Assembly: GCA_018292915.2 (NCBI GenBank)
Contig: JACVVK020000495.1
Location: 132,501 to 196,500, forward strand
Direction: 5' to 3'
Length of the DNA stretch: 64,000 nucleotides
DNA from: Batillaria attramentaria
Lineage: Eukaryota > Mollusca > Gastropoda > Batillariidae
Positions 10,502 through 22,444 of this stretch are shown here, in pieces (within the stretch, counting starts at the first letter, position 1; each line of letters starts with the position of its first letter). The notes below the pieces were generated by a model. The model was not told the origin of the DNA, did not search any database, and saw only the letters and a list, made by a program, of their open reading frames with translations. A program made the translations under genes and the position numbers.

Positions 10502-11425
10502 AAACATGAAAACTTGTTTTCTTTCGACCAAGGTATTGACTTAATTTGCTGGTTCGTGCTTCGCGGATCTTGTTCATAATTATTGTTTGTTTGTTTGTCG
10601 GTTGTAAATTTGTTTACATTCACATGATCCAGTGGTTTTCGTATCCGTGATAACATATTATCTGAATGTATTACACTGTGGTGTGACGTACAAGTGGTGA
10701 TAAGAAAATGTTGTTTTGGGGTCATTTCCGAGACCATCGTGCATACTCGTAAACTCTCGTGATCTGAACCGCTGCATATAAATAATACGATTGATTTTTG
10801 TTTCAATAATCTTGAACGTCGAACGTTTCCCTGAATCGTTGAAGATAATTATTGTTGTTGGGTTTTTTTTCCCTTGTGAGCAAAGTGTTTTGTGTGTACT
10901 GTTGAAATAGTTAAGTGGTGTAGAAATGGGTGACTGTGGTGGTGATTCATTCAGTTATATATCCTAAGCGTGAGAACCGCATAGTCGTGTTTGTGATATC
11001 GATAGCACAAAAAATGACAATGTTTCCAGTTGACACTGTGTAAATACTTGTTGAACTTAACGATGGTGATATTTGCATGAGTAACCCTGTTCAATATTTT
11101 GGCGAACAGATGACTGTCATAGGATGTTTTATAATTGTCATACAGTCATGGCAACTGATGTTTGTTGATGTTTTAAGAGTGTGGGACTGACTAGTAGTCT
11201 AGCATTCATCTGTTGGGTGTGTATGTTACTGTTACCCGATATAAGGACCTTGCAGTAGAATGCGTAGCGTTGACACTTCTGTTTTCCCCTATTAGCAGTA
11301 TTCACGTAGCATTTTTTCAGTGTAGTGAGCACTGTGGTTTAAGACTGTCCGCGAGCAGAGAAGCAGAATTGTCTATGTCCGTACATATTATAGTTGTGTT
11401 TGTACAGCAGCGTGCTTGCGCGCGC
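10502..11425. other. Gene-free interval, nothing recognised
   Basis: AT-rich DNA without a supported exon or shared repeat. Confidence 0.5.
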
Positions 11426-11519
<94 letters not shown>

Positions 11520-11596
11520 GGGAGAGAGAGAGAGAGAAAGAGAGTGTGTGTGTGTGTGTGTGTGTGCGTGCGTGCGTGCGCGCGCGCGCGCGCGCA
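11426..11596. repeat. (GT)n(GA)n(GT)n(GC)n compound microsatellite
   Basis: About 170 bp of alternating dinucleotides, ending in a GCGCGCGC run with Z-DNA potential. All ORFs over it (Cys-Val or His-Thr repeats) are artefacts. Confidence 0.97.
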
Positions 11597-11797
11597 GGCG
11601 CCTGCAGTATTTGCGGCGAATATTTTTCTGTCGTAGTGTCTATAGTCTTTGTCGTTGTTCAATGTTCCCGATGACTTATTCAAGCTGACAATCGCTGTGA
11701 AAATGTAACGAACGGATTTGTGCCTAACAACGCGAATACTTCATAATTTGCCCCATCACAGGTACAAAACGCTAGATTCTTCTCCGCATACTGCTCG

Positions 11798-11968
11798 GGG
11801 AGCCGGGGTGGTCGAATGGTAGAGCGTTGGACTTCTAATGCTCGGGTCGTGAGTTCGATCCCGGCTGGGGCCAAATATTTGTGCTGGCTTTTTCATCGTT
11901 GCCCCGTCTTTGATATCACCCTATGTGGTGGAAAAGGACGTTAAACCCCCAAACACCCACCCACCCAC
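11798..11968 (+). mobile_element. SINE-A copy (tRNA-derived)
   Basis: Best-preserved head in the window, with tRNA-like A and B boxes. Perfect 14-bp duplication CCGCATACTGCTCG at 11784-11797 and 11969-11982. Confidence 0.92.
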
Positions 11969-11982
11969 CCGCATACTGCTCG

Positions 11983-12616
11983 CACTCTCCTCTGTACAAG
12001 CAAAACCTTAACTCAAATTCCTACCAGGTAAGATTGGGCCGCCGACGTTATTTCTGCATGAAGTCAACTGTGGCTCGGTGACGCTGATGTTTGCGTCACC
12101 AGCGCAACGAACGAACGTGTTTAGGAACGACTGTTTTACTGCAGAGTTGTCTGTTGACAGGAAAAACAACAGACTTTGAAAATGAAAACTCGCCATGCGC
12201 GTCAAAGCCACGTTTCACTTGTCAGTAACATTACACTCACCGCCATGCAACGCTTTCCTGTTTCCTTCTTTGTCAATTTCTGGCTCAAAATTATCATCCA
12301 GATCGTCATAACTTTCGCCAGACTCCTCCACACTTCCCGCGCACATCAACACCTAAATAGCGGCTTTAGCAACGATCAGCGTTTCTCTTCTGTCCGGCAC
12401 AGACGACAAAAATTCCAAATCTAACGAAGACAGCATGTTAGAGGCAAAAGCGGTTTCCCTCGCAAAAGAGCCGTTAAGGAACCGTTACTCTTGCCTGATT
12501 CTCGCATTCAAAATAAAAATGGAAAGAAGGGTTAAAAGAAAAGAAAAAAAAAGTGGGACACTCGCGCCATGTACGAAATGTGTTAAGGGCCGCGGGCTCT
12601 TGCCGTCCGGTTACTA
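11983..12616. other. Gene-free interval, nothing recognised
   Basis: Mixed-composition DNA; no exon with convincing splice sites and no shared repeat. Confidence 0.5.
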
Positions 12617-12898
12617 CGCTCAGCTGGTAGAGTTCGCTTGTTAGGGGATGCAAATGTATACCAGTCATTTGCAGGGGGAGCGAATGTACACCATCTGCGC
12701 GGGACGGGGTGCAAATGTATCCTGGATATGGGTCTCGCGAGTTGAAGTCACATGACAGCCAACCCCGTCTCACAAATGAAACTTACTCACCCTACTGAGT
12801 GGACACCCCACTGAGATGGAGTACATTCGCGCCCCGCTGCATATGACTGGTATACATTTGCACCCTCTTGCGGGTGAACTATACCAGCTCAGTGAGCG
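12617..12898. repeat. Long imperfect inverted repeat (foldback), arms about 80 bp
   Basis: Left arm about 12617-12693 (CAGCTGGTAGAGTTC ... GCAAATGTATACCAGTCAT ... GCGAATGTACACCA) is mirrored by right arm about 12817-12898, with a loop of about 120 bp. No coding potential. Consistent with a foldback or MITE-type element. Confidence 0.75.
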
Positions 12899-13023
12899 CT
12901 AGCGCCCACCGCATCAGTACTGAATCCCGTGCAGCTCGCAAATCTTCCCCAGTGGTCTGCGCCCTTTTACACACACACACACACACACACACACCTGCCT
13001 CACTGGGGAACGCCCTCCCAATT

Positions 13024-13196
13024 CGAGCCGGGGTGGCCGAATTGTAGAGCGTGGGACTTCTAATGCTCGGGTCGTAAGTTCGTATCCCGGCTGGGGCCAA
13101 ATATTTGTGCTGGCTTTTTAATTGTTGCCCCGTCTTTTAATTGCACCCGTATGTGGTGGAAAAGGACGTTAAACCCCCAAACAACCACCCGCCCAC
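13024..13196 (+). mobile_element. SINE-A copy (tRNA-derived)
   Basis: Bracketed by the 11-bp duplication CCCTCCCAATT at 13013-13023 and 13197-13207. Body slightly diverged (GTCTTTTAATTGCACCC in place of GTCTTTGATATCACCC). Confidence 0.9.
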
Positions 13197-13448
13197 CCCT
13201 CCCAATTGACTCGGAGTACTTAGTTAACAGGCGCAATAGTTACCTGTTCGAAACACTTTGCTGACATGTTGAGAGTCATGCTAAAGTAACCGCCCAAGCC
13301 GTTGTAATCTATTTGAAACTCTTCCTGTATTACTATGGCACATGTAGTGTTAGCAAAGGAATCACTAGTAACAGTCGTGACTACAGATATCAGGCCTTCA
13401 TTTCCGTGCGACATTACTCACGACAACGTCCCTGCTGACCGTCAAAGT

Positions 13449-14136
13449 ATAGGACATATTAATTATGTCCTGAGTGCTGTCCGTTGTGGCGCAAAAATGA
13501 TAGGACATAATTTATGTCCTGAGTGCTGTCCGTTGTGGCGCGCAAAAATGATAGGACATGATTATGTCCTGAGTGCTGTCCGTTGTGGCGCAAAAGTGAT
13601 AGGACATGATTATGTTCTGAGTGTTGTACACTGTGGCGCAAAAATGATAGGATATAAGTATGTCCTGAGTGTTGTCCGTTGTGGCGCAAAAATGATAGGA
13701 CATGATTATGTCCTGAGTGCTGTCCGCTGTGGCGCAAAAGTGATAGGACATAATTAAGTCCTGAGGGTTGTACACTGTGGCGCAAAAGTGATAGGACATG
13801 ATTATGCTCTGAGTGTTGTACACTGGGGCGCAAAAATGATAGGACATAATTATCTCCTGAGTGCTGTCCGCTGTGGCGCAAAAATGATAGGACATAATTA
13901 TGTCCTGAGTGTTGTCCGTTGTGGCGCAAAAGTGATAGGACATGATTATGTTCTGAGTGTTGTACACTGGGGCGCAAAAATGATAGGATATAAGTATGTC
14001 CTGAGTGCTGTCCGCTGTGGCGCAAACATGATAGGACATAGTTATGTCCTGAGTGTTGTACACTGTGGCGCAAAAGTGATAGGACATAATTATGTCCTGA
14101 ATGTTGTCTGTCGTGGCGCAAAAGTGGGAGGACATA
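13449..14136. repeat. 48-bp palindromic satellite, left block
   Basis: About fourteen 48-bp units, each carrying the 16-bp perfect palindrome GGACATAATTATGTCC (or a one-base variant), then GAGTGYTGTCCGYTGTGGCG and CAAAARTGATA. 48 is a multiple of 3, so several frames on both strands stay open for over 200 codons; the apparent 16-residue-repeat proteins are artefacts. The array is interrupted by a SINE at 14137 and resumes at 14641. Confidence 0.95.
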
Positions 14137-14640
14137 ATTTTTTTTTTTTTTTTTATTTTTTGCTGCCCCAACCCTTTGCCAACTTCAGTGGTGTTCCTCC
14201 CAGGTCATGGGTGGAACCCACGGAGGACTAGGAAGCTGGGACAATTTTTATTATGCATGATGATGGAGATGAGGATGATAGTAAGATGATGCTATGGAGG
14301 TCCATGTGGTTTGGGACTGCGGGACAGGGCCGCATTCCACGCTTCCTGTCATAAATATCCCGGCATTAACCAGGCCCGGGAACTACGGCACCTGCGGTGC
14401 CGGCCGTGTAATCATCCACATCATGAGACGTGTCATACTAAGGGAAGCACCCCCAAAGTCGCACCCGTGAAGTGGGTAAGCTCGGCCGTGTGGCAACAGC
14501 CTCCCCATCGGGCCCATAGCACACCCGCTCTGGGTAGGAGCCGACCTAGGTAGGAAAAATCCCGCTTGCCTCGGCTGGGATTCGAACCCGGGTCTCCCGG
14601 TCCATGATCCGAAGTGCTAACCACTACACTACGGGGGCCG
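14137..14640 (-). mobile_element. SINE-B (about 500 bp, tRNA headed), minus strand, inside the satellite
   Basis: On the minus strand it begins with a tRNA-like head (CCCCCGTAGTGTAGTGGTTA, GGTTCGAATCCC) and runs through a conserved body (TGCCACACGGCC, CACTTCACGGGTGCGACTTT, CAGTCCCAAACCACATGGAC) to a poly(A). It is bracketed by the exact 13-bp duplication GTGGGAGGACATA at 14124-14136 and 14641-14653, which is itself part of a satellite unit. The second copy is at 57081. Confidence 0.9.
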
Positions 14641-15003
14641 GTGGGAGGACATAGTTATGTCCTGAGTGTTGTACACTGTGGCGCAAAAGTGATAGGACAT
14701 AATTATGTCCTGAATGTTATGTTCTGAATGTTGTCTGTTGTGGCGCAAAAGTGGGAGGACATAATTATGTCCTGAGTGTTGTACACTGACGCAAAACCGA
14801 TCGGACATAATTATGTTATGAATGTTGTCCGATCTGGCGCAAAAATGATAGGACATAACTTTGTCACGAATGTTGTCCTCTGTGGCGCAAACAATTATAG
14901 GACATAATTATGTCGTCCGCTGTGGCGCGAAAATGAGATGACATGATTATGTCCCGAATGTTGTCCGCTTCGGCGCAAAAATGAGACGACATAATTCTGT
15001 CCG
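14641..15003. repeat. 48-bp palindromic satellite, right block
   Basis: About seven degenerating units of the same satellite after the SINE-B insertion, with partial units and substitutions increasing toward 15003. Confidence 0.9.
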
Positions 15004-15346
15004 CTTCAGTAAGGAAGTTATCAGCCATTTGGAAAATGAATGGGTCTATGACCAATTCCCAAATGGGTGTCCAGCGCGGATGTGAAGTCTTGTAGATAGA
15101 TATCCTCGTACTCTCAACCGGTGGGAATAGTAGTTTGTGTGCTACGTGCTGTGTATTCTGAAACATGCTGATGAAATGATACCATGTAGTAGCAATACTG
15201 TTGACGTGTCTTGGTTTATTCTTGTTGATTAGCCGCTGGTGACATTGTTTTGAAACTGATTTTGCCATCGTGCATGAAGACTGATTTTATGTCGAGGGAA
15301 ATAAAACGTTAGTGAAAAAGGAGAATCGCCTTTTGATCTCTGTGGC

Positions 15347-15531
<185 letters not shown>

Positions 15532-15539
15532 GAGTGGAG

Positions 15540-15660
15540 TCGTGAGCAGTGAGCGTTGGACTTTCAATGTTAGGGTCGTGAGTTCGAATCCTGGTTAGGT
15601 CCAAATATTTGTGCTGGCCTTTAAGGACGTTAATTAATTAACCCCCCACCCACCCACCCC
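15540..15660 (+). mobile_element. Degraded SINE-A copy
   Basis: The head region (GAGCGTTGGACTTTCAATG, GTGAGTTCGAATCCTGG) and the 3' end (AAGGACGTTAATTAATTAAC, CCCACCCACCC) are recognisable, but the middle of the body is deleted. No target duplication was found. Confidence 0.75.
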
Positions 15661-15849
15661 TCCATCCCCCCACCCCTGTGTGAGTGACTAACTCCATTTT
15701 TTTTTTTTTTTTTTTTTTGCAGTTTGTTTGTGTGCGTACTGCCTAATTTGGTCAGAACTTGAGGGATAATGTTGCCATTTTTGAGCTCACAGATCGATCT
15801 GAGCTGTTTCCGTGGTATCTATCATCACACCACTTGGACACAGGGATAG

Positions 15850-16150
15850 TGACAGCGTCTGTAATGCTGGCACTCAGCCAGCAGAGGCGTGCTCGATGAC
15901 AGGGCGACCACACTGACTGAATGCTCCGGTGTGAAACATCAGTCGGGTTTTGTTTTTTGTTGTTTTTTCGACCGCTGGTGCAAAGTGTAAACAACACTGA
16001 AACGCATTAAGAGCTGTACTAATCATCAAGATGGAGTATTTCGAGTGTACATGCGAACCCACGAGCTGAACTGTTCCCAAAACGTAAGTTGGCTTAGCCG
16101 TGGCAAAAATTGAATTAGCTCGTTTAAAGCTCGTATTTTGTTGGCTCACT
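15850..16150 (-). repeat. Interspersed repeat D, copy 1
   Basis: Shares AAACAACACTGAAACGCATT, AAGAGCTGTACTAATCATCA and GAGTATTTCGAGTGTACATG, in reverse orientation, with 21465-21610, and more distantly with 29430-29690. Class unknown; no coding remnant seen. Confidence 0.65.
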
Positions 16151-16554
16151 TACGTGTTTGTTTGTTTCTTTGTTTGTTTGCTCACTTACGTGTTTGTTTG
16201 TTTGTTTGTTTGTTTGTTTGTTGCGGTAAGAATGTTTTTTGCTGATGTCAATAGGCTGTCATTACTCTAGAAATGTTTGAAAATCCAAGCGCAATTCGAG
16301 ACTGATGGCAAAACATAGAGCAAGGGAGGCAACACGTCTGTTCGCTGGACTACCGCAGGAACGGAGCTAGCCGAGTTGAGCCTCTTACGCGAATGAAGGC
16401 CGGGTTGGGTGCTTTACCAGCGCCAGCTGTGAAGAGGGGAGCACATACTGGTCTTGTGCTGCTGCAGGAAGTGTTTTCGGCTCTTCAGAGTCGCCATCAG
16501 GGCACATATGAGTCGCCTACGGTTTTTACGGCGGTCGTGTTGTTAGTGCAGAAC

Positions 16555-17380
16555 TGAGAGGCCCGGCAAGACTTGTATGATACGAGAAAAGGCTGCTGGC
16601 ATACTCAGTGGCACGTCAGTTGTCCGATTACAGTTTCCAAGCTTTAGGAGCGGCATAATGAGGGCCAGTGACAGGCGATTTTGGTGCTTCAGAGTCGCCG
16701 CAGACTGATCTACCCACGAGGGAGCTTATCTGAGTTGCTGCAGCCTCCGGGGGTTGTAGTGTACACGGTGGCGGGCGTTCTCCACTGACTCGGAGCCTAG
16801 GAGACGCGTGGTTTGGGTGCTTCAGAGTCGCCACCATGCAGGGAACGCTAGTAGTGAGATTTAGTAGGACTTCGTAAAGAGGACTTCGCTGAGCAGCGTA
16901 ACCCACTTACATGTAAATTAGGCTCACACGGCAGAGGCCGCGAGCTGCTAACGCGCTGCAATTGGCTGATGGCACCCGTAACGTGCCTAATTTACATGCA
17001 AATGGGTTACGCTGCTCAGCGAAGTCCTCCGTACGAAGTCCTACTAAATCTCACAAGTATCAGTAGTCGCCTGCGGTCGTGTTGTTAGTCCGGAACTGAG
17101 AGGCCCGGCAAGACTTGTTCGATGTGAGGAAAGGCTGCTAGTACGCTCAGTGGCACGTCAGTTGTCCGGTTAACGGTTTCCAAGCTTAGGCGCGACATAA
17201 TGCGGGTCAGTGACGGGCGGTTTTGGTGCTTCAGAGTCGCCGGAGACTGATCTACCCACGAGGGAGCCTATCTGAGTTGCTGCAGCCTCCGGGGGTTGTA
17301 GTGTACACGGTGGCGGGCGTTCTCCACTGACTCGGAGCCCGGGAGACGCGTGGTTTGGGTGCTTCAGAGTCGCCCTCGAG
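16555..17380. repeat. Direct duplication of about 290 bp flanking a foldback element
   Basis: Blocks of about 16555-16840 and 17095-17375 share GAGGCCCGGCAAGACTTGT, CAGTGGCACGTCAGTTGTCC, TGATCTACCCACGAGGGAGC and TTGCTGCAGCCTCCGGGGG. Inside each, TTTGGGTGCTTCAGAGTCGCC recurs. The foldback element at 16854-17054 lies between them. Confidence 0.85.
16854..17054. mobile_element. Foldback element with 70-bp inverted repeats
   Basis: The arms 16854-16923 and 16985-17054 match at 66 of 70 positions and both begin GTGAGATTTAGTAGGACTTC when read inward from outside. The spacer is 61 bp. A diverged relative lies at about 45712-45955. No coding capacity, so it is a non-autonomous hairpin-type MITE. Confidence 0.88.
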
Positions 17381-17499
17381 AAACATGTACCGTAGTAGTG
17401 AGACGAAGTGTACGGCCGTTGTCGACGCCGAAGACTGATGTTGTGGGTACCATAGCGGCCGCTTTGTGCCGGGACTGATGTCAGTGGAGTGCTTGTACG

Positions 17500-17845
<346 letters not shown>

Positions 17846-19200
17846 AAAACTGTTTTAGAGTACGTAACAGCCTGGTCAAATCACAGTGCCAATGACCCGG
17901 CAGCCTCGGCTACAGGCGCAATCATGTCTGTCACTGAGTTGAGCTCTTGCTTTACAACGCGTGAGAACTCGCTCCCAATCTTACAAGCACGTTCAGTTTC
18001 TATTTTTGGTTTGCAACTGTAACTCTTCTTCCTTGTCTTTGTGAATATCCTCATCGGACGGATCGCACACCCCTACAATATCAAACTCGAGGTCAGGCTT
18101 TACAAGGGGGAAGTGACTGATTTACTAGTGAAGAGTGCTCTTCCCTTGAAGCCTTCTCCGCTGGGTGGAGCCAGCAGTGCCTGGCGTCGAGGCAGGCACT
18201 GTCAGTGTCCGGTAAACACACAGGCCGAAGGTGGATCTCACAGAAAATTTACAGGGCGCTGGTAATCACACTCTGTTCCAAAAAGGGGGGACAATCTCAG
18301 TATACAGCCTTACCGGCCCTGGACATCTCCATTGCCAACGCCAGCAAATGACGGTCGGGCTTTCATTTGGCTTCGGGTAACGGCCTCCTGACCGAGGCAG
18401 AGTGAACCGTCTGGGATAAGATTGGCACGCTAGAATTAAAGGTCCTTTGCACTGTCTGGTCCAGTGAAAGGAACTTGGGATCTGTGTACTTTTCGCACGC
18501 GAATACAGCCCCGGCCAGCCGAAGTAAAAGCGAGCTGTCGCAATTTGAACGCAAACTTTTGTTAGCTCATGTCACCTCACACAAAGGGTCTTGATGAGAC
18601 TGAAGTGGTGCCGGATTTCCAGTCGTAAACCTAGTCTCAAAAACTTTTTTTTTTTTTTTTTTTTTTGCTAAACCCAGTCCCCAGAACTTTTCTGCAGCTA
18701 ATCTCTGTCCCCAAACTTTGTCTGTTACACTCAGTCTCTGGAACTTGTCAGCCAAATTGAAAGCCGAAAGTCCTTCCCGGCCAGTCACACACGCTTGAGT
18801 GCTGAACTTGCAGTTGTCCCCGAATTACGTCATTTTCTAGTTTCCTAGCTCGCGGCTTTGGCGGCTGAGTATAACCACGGAAGCCGGAAAAAGTCACAGG
18901 TACTCGTAGATGGTCAAAATTTTAAAATAAAATAATAATATAATAGTATGGAGGTGGAATTTGCGTGTAGGCGTGGCACATGAAAATACGATTTAATTTT
19001 TATGATTTTTTTTTTTCAGTCTACGGGTACCTGTGGACAAGGTAGAAAACTGACGTGAATGACATTGTATAAGTTTGTCAGGCTTTACTAATCAATAGAC
19101 AAATGCGATTAGCAATGCACAATATTGGGAGATATGCGCTGTACAATTAAACTATCACATATCCATCCACACACCGTTTTAGTTTTAATAACAAAACACC
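17846..19200. other. Gene-free interval, nothing recognised
   Basis: Non-repetitive-looking DNA with one poly-T run at about 18645-18666. No exon with convincing splice sites was found. Confidence 0.45.
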
Positions 19201-19202
19201 GC

Positions 19203-19306
<104 letters not shown>

Positions 19307-19325
19307 GTTCTGAACTCCACTCATC

Positions 19326-19405
19326 TGGCCTTTTTCCCCCGTCTTTGAAATCATCCAGCGTGGTGGAAAAGGACGTTAAGCTCCCAAACACCCACCCACC
19401 CACCT
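19326..19405 (+). mobile_element. 5'-truncated SINE-A (80 bp)
   Basis: Only the 3' end of SINE-A is present (CCCCGTCTTTGAAATCATCC ... GGTGGAAAAGGACGTTAAGC ... CACCC). It is bracketed by the perfect 10-bp duplication TCCACTCATC at 19316-19325 and 19406-19415, so it inserted in this truncated form. Confidence 0.85.
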
Positions 19406-19468
19406 TCCACTCATCACCACTGATACCAACACCTGTGCAAGGCATGGCCGGCTAGTCAGTATCTGCCT

Positions 19469-19752
19469 GGCCCGCATGTAAAAGTCGGGGTTAGGGAGTT
19501 TAGCCCCGGGTTAGTGTCTAACCTCGAACTAAACTGGCTCTTGGGTTAAATTTTCTGTTGCTTTTTCTGTTAAATCAGGAAGCGGGTCCATTCCAGCAAG
19601 GTGCCTATGCCGTTATAGAAGGATTTTTGCTTTCTTTCTTCGCATCCTTTTTTTTTTTTAATTTAATTTTGTTTTTGGGGTTTCTTTTGTCCTAGTCCGG
19701 GTTAGGCCTGTAGCCGTGGGTTCAATTAACCTCGACTTTTACATACGGGCCC
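19469..19752. mobile_element. MITE-A copy 2
   Basis: Starts GGCCCGCATGTAAAAGTCGG and ends with the complement CTCGACTTTTACATACGGGC. Same orientation as the 48838 copy. Confidence 0.88.
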
Positions 19753-20105
19753 TGGTTGTAAATAATGCGGCAGGAGTTTTACCAGTGGGGAGACGACTGG
19801 AGTGAATTATTCCGTAGTTCAAGACTTGGGGGGGGGGGGGGTTAACTGAAGAAGAGTGGGTATGCTGTTGACAGGTGAAAGAGAAAGGGAGGGTCTTTAG
19901 GGGTTTGGTACAATCGCAGGACATGCGACACGTCTCTACGGTAAATTTACAGCGCTGTGTATAGTTCGCTCGTGCGTCCACCCACAGTCACTAGTGACGC
20001 AGTAAATTCACGCGATTCGTTTGTACCCGACACAAACGTCGCTTCTATTTAATTGGCCCTACAAATAGCAGCCCCTGATGTAAGCGCTAAATTTTGCAGT
20101 GGCGT

Positions 20106-20149
<44 letters not shown>

Positions 20150-20198
20150 GCACGCACACACACACACGCACACACACACACACACACACACACGCACG

Positions 20199-20274
<76 letters not shown>
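20106..20274. repeat. (CA)n array with CGCA interruptions
   Basis: About 170 bp simple repeat; overlapping ORFs are artefacts. Confidence 0.97.
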
Positions 20275-20275
<1 letters not shown>

Positions 20276-20279
20276 CTAC

Positions 20280-21080
20280 AACAAAAATAACATATACATC
20301 TATGGGATCGGACATTCGGGCATTAACACGCTTTCTTGACTTTTCTATGCTTTGTCGGGACTGACTGAGTTGTCTCAGTCCTACCGTCAGTTACTGTCAG
20401 TTATTTATCTCCAGGTCATTTATTACTATAGACGGCGCCCATTACTTTGGTCAGTTCTTCGATCATATACAAGGCGCGGCCAATTAGCGTAGCCGAGCCC
20501 GCTTTCGCAAAAAAACAAAAAAACAAATAAACGCCCATATGCAGAAAAGGTATGACCTCTGTGGGGTACCAGCTTTCCAAACTGAGATACGGACACCCTA
20601 ACTTTTGAACCAAGCCAGTGATAAGTCGATCTCTATCCACGTGACTGGAATCACGGACTATCTTAACGCGTGACTGAACGCTACGTAGAGACTATGCTAA
20701 TTGAACCCACCTCGGATATCCGTTAACTTGTTCAATGGGAAGTAAACGTCAGAGGGACTTTTTTTTTCTTAGGCAGTTTTTTTTTTTTTAAAGTTATGCG
20801 GCACTGATCTATACAAGCTTTCTAATATGAATCCACCCCAAGACACAGGAGCCCGCGACTTATCTTCTGCCCTTGGCGCGCACTGCACGCTTTCCCACAA
20901 CGGTGACTGTGGACAGACGATCGCAGCAACTGAATTCGCGTGCCTGTGTCACAAGGTGACTCCCTCTGATTTCCTGTTTCCCACACCTAACTGAAGAGTA
21001 TCCTCTTGAACTGAATCACCCTGGTACATCTCCGGTACAACCCGAACCCGCTAGTACGCCGTAGTACTGTGTGGGCTGGG
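20280..21080. other. Gene-free interval upstream of the Cys-rich peptide gene
   Basis: No exon or shared repeat seen. The last few hundred bases are GC-balanced and would form the upstream promoter of the candidate gene starting near 21115. Confidence 0.45.
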
Positions 21081-21082
21081 GT

Positions 21083-21090
21083 CTATATAT
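21083..21090 (+). promoter_or_regulatory. Candidate TATA box of the Cys-rich peptide gene
   Basis: TATATAT in the context GGGGTCTATATATCACTTAG. A start about 30 bp downstream (near 21115) would give a 5' exon of about 70 nt ending at a consensus donor at 21186|21187. Inferred from position and sequence only. Confidence 0.45.
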
Positions 21091-21114
21091 CACTTAGCTG
21101 CGCTACCCATAAAT

Positions 21115-21186
21115 ACGACCAATGAGAGAGCTTCTACGCAGACAGCGCCCACCCGTTTGACCGAACAGCACCGGGTAGTTACGGAG
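21115..21186 (+). other. Candidate 5' non-coding exon 1 of the Cys-rich peptide gene
   Basis: Ends at GGAG|GTAAGTTT, a near-perfect donor, about 100 bp after a TATA box. No in-frame ATG leading into the donor was used. The 5' boundary is approximate. It would be spliced to 22323. Confidence 0.45.
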
Positions 21187-21464
21187 GTAAGTTTTACATG
21201 TACTGAGAAGTCTTTAACCTTAAGGCTGAGGTCGTTTTAATATACTTCCATGCTATAACATACCAAACTGGTTTAAAAGCTACAACTGTCTTATTTTGCA
21301 GCAACTGTATAGTAAACCATTGACATCACACTGATATTTGATGAAGCGATCAAAACCATAAACTGAAAGCTTATGCTGGTTGTCTTACCATGCCGGCAGT
21401 TAGCGGCTGAGAACAACATATACAAAATAAAACAATTGAGAAGTTTTTTTTAAATTCCATCTTT

Positions 21465-21610
21465 GCTAAGCCGGCTTGTGTTTAGGCACAGTTTCGCTCG
21501 TGAGTGCGCTTGTACGCTCGAAATACTCTACCCTGATGATTAGTACAGCTCTTAATGCGATACAGTGTTGTTTGCGCTTTGCGCGAGCGGTCGAGCATTC
21601 ACATTCTAAA
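21465..21610 (+). repeat. Interspersed repeat D, copy 2
   Basis: Inverted relative of 15850-16150: shares TGTACGCTCGAAATACTCTA, GATGATTAGTACAGCTCTTA and ATACAGTGTTGTTTGCGC. It lies in intron 1 of the candidate peptide gene. Confidence 0.65.
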
Positions 21611-21921
21611 ACTGTTGTTACACTAGCCTACCTTTTTATGAACAGACATGTACAGACAAGGTGAAGGCCAACAGGCATGGACGTTTCAGCCTTAGTAGTT
21701 ATAAACTAATTAGTCATGTATAATCACTCGTGAAGCACATGGAGTAGTATAACAAATGAGCAAGAGTTCATGCACTAACACTGAGCAAGCTAACAATGTA
21801 TAAAGTGGTAGTAACATTTTGAGCGGGTGGTTGCTGCAAGACCACTTACTGAGCCAGACATATCAAAGATAGAGGCAATACGGCTCTTGTCAAAAATATG
21901 CTTATTGTACATGCATGCGCC

Positions 21922-21976
<55 letters not shown>
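21922..21976. repeat. (CA)n microsatellite
   Basis: About 27 uninterrupted CA units. Confidence 0.97.
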
Positions 21977-21977
<1 letters not shown>

Positions 21978-22322
21978 GAAGTCGGCGCTCAGTGTGGTCG
22001 CCGCGTCATCGAGTACGCTTCTGTTTTGCTCAGTGCCAGCATTTCAGACGCTGTCACTGTCCAGGTGTCTAAGTGGTGAGATGATAGATACAACGAAAAC
22101 AGCTCAGAACAGAATATGTGAGCATATAAAAATGGTAATATTGTATAGAGCCACTTTACGAGTGACAACCTAAACTGTTTGAGTGTCACCAAACACTGAA
22201 AGGACTCGCGGAAACACGATTAGCTGGTCAAAGGCATGGTCTATTTACTAGAAACTTACAGCACGTTACAAAGGCTTGCGTGTTAGTAATTATAAATCTT
22301 TACACTGATTTGTCTTTTCCAG

Positions 22323-22444
22323 ACAAAAAAAAAAGGAACAACAACAACAACAAAACACAACACTGATCAGGATGAAGAACGCCATTTTGTTTTGCGTGAT
22401 TATCTGCGCCATGCACGTGACTACCACGTGGTCAGCCGCAATAC
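22323..22444 (+). CDS. Cys-rich secreted peptide, exon 2 (signal peptide; ATG 22372)
   Basis: The acceptor TTTGTCTTTTCCAG precedes 49 nt of A-rich 5' UTR and an ATG at 22372. It encodes 24 residues plus one base: MKNA, then a hydrophobic core (ILFCVIICAM), then a polar Thr-rich region before Ser-Ala-Ala, a classic signal peptide. The donor ATAC|GTAAGT is consensus. Phase 1. Confidence 0.6.

Noticed and set aside
11339..11688. ORFs of repeated Cys-Val or His-Thr, here and over every CA/GT array
   Set aside because: Translations of dinucleotide repeats, open in several frames on both strands; no gene.
11798..11875. tRNA gene
   Set aside because: The tRNA-like head continues into a SINE body with target duplications, and it recurs in many copies.
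13459..14171. Two overlapping 220-aa minus-strand ORFs with 16-residue repeats
   Set aside because: They follow the 48-bp satellite; several frames are equally open and no start, splice or domain context exists.
13449..15003. CRISPR-like array of palindromic repeats
   Set aside because: Units are contiguous with no unique spacers, and the DNA is animal nuclear.
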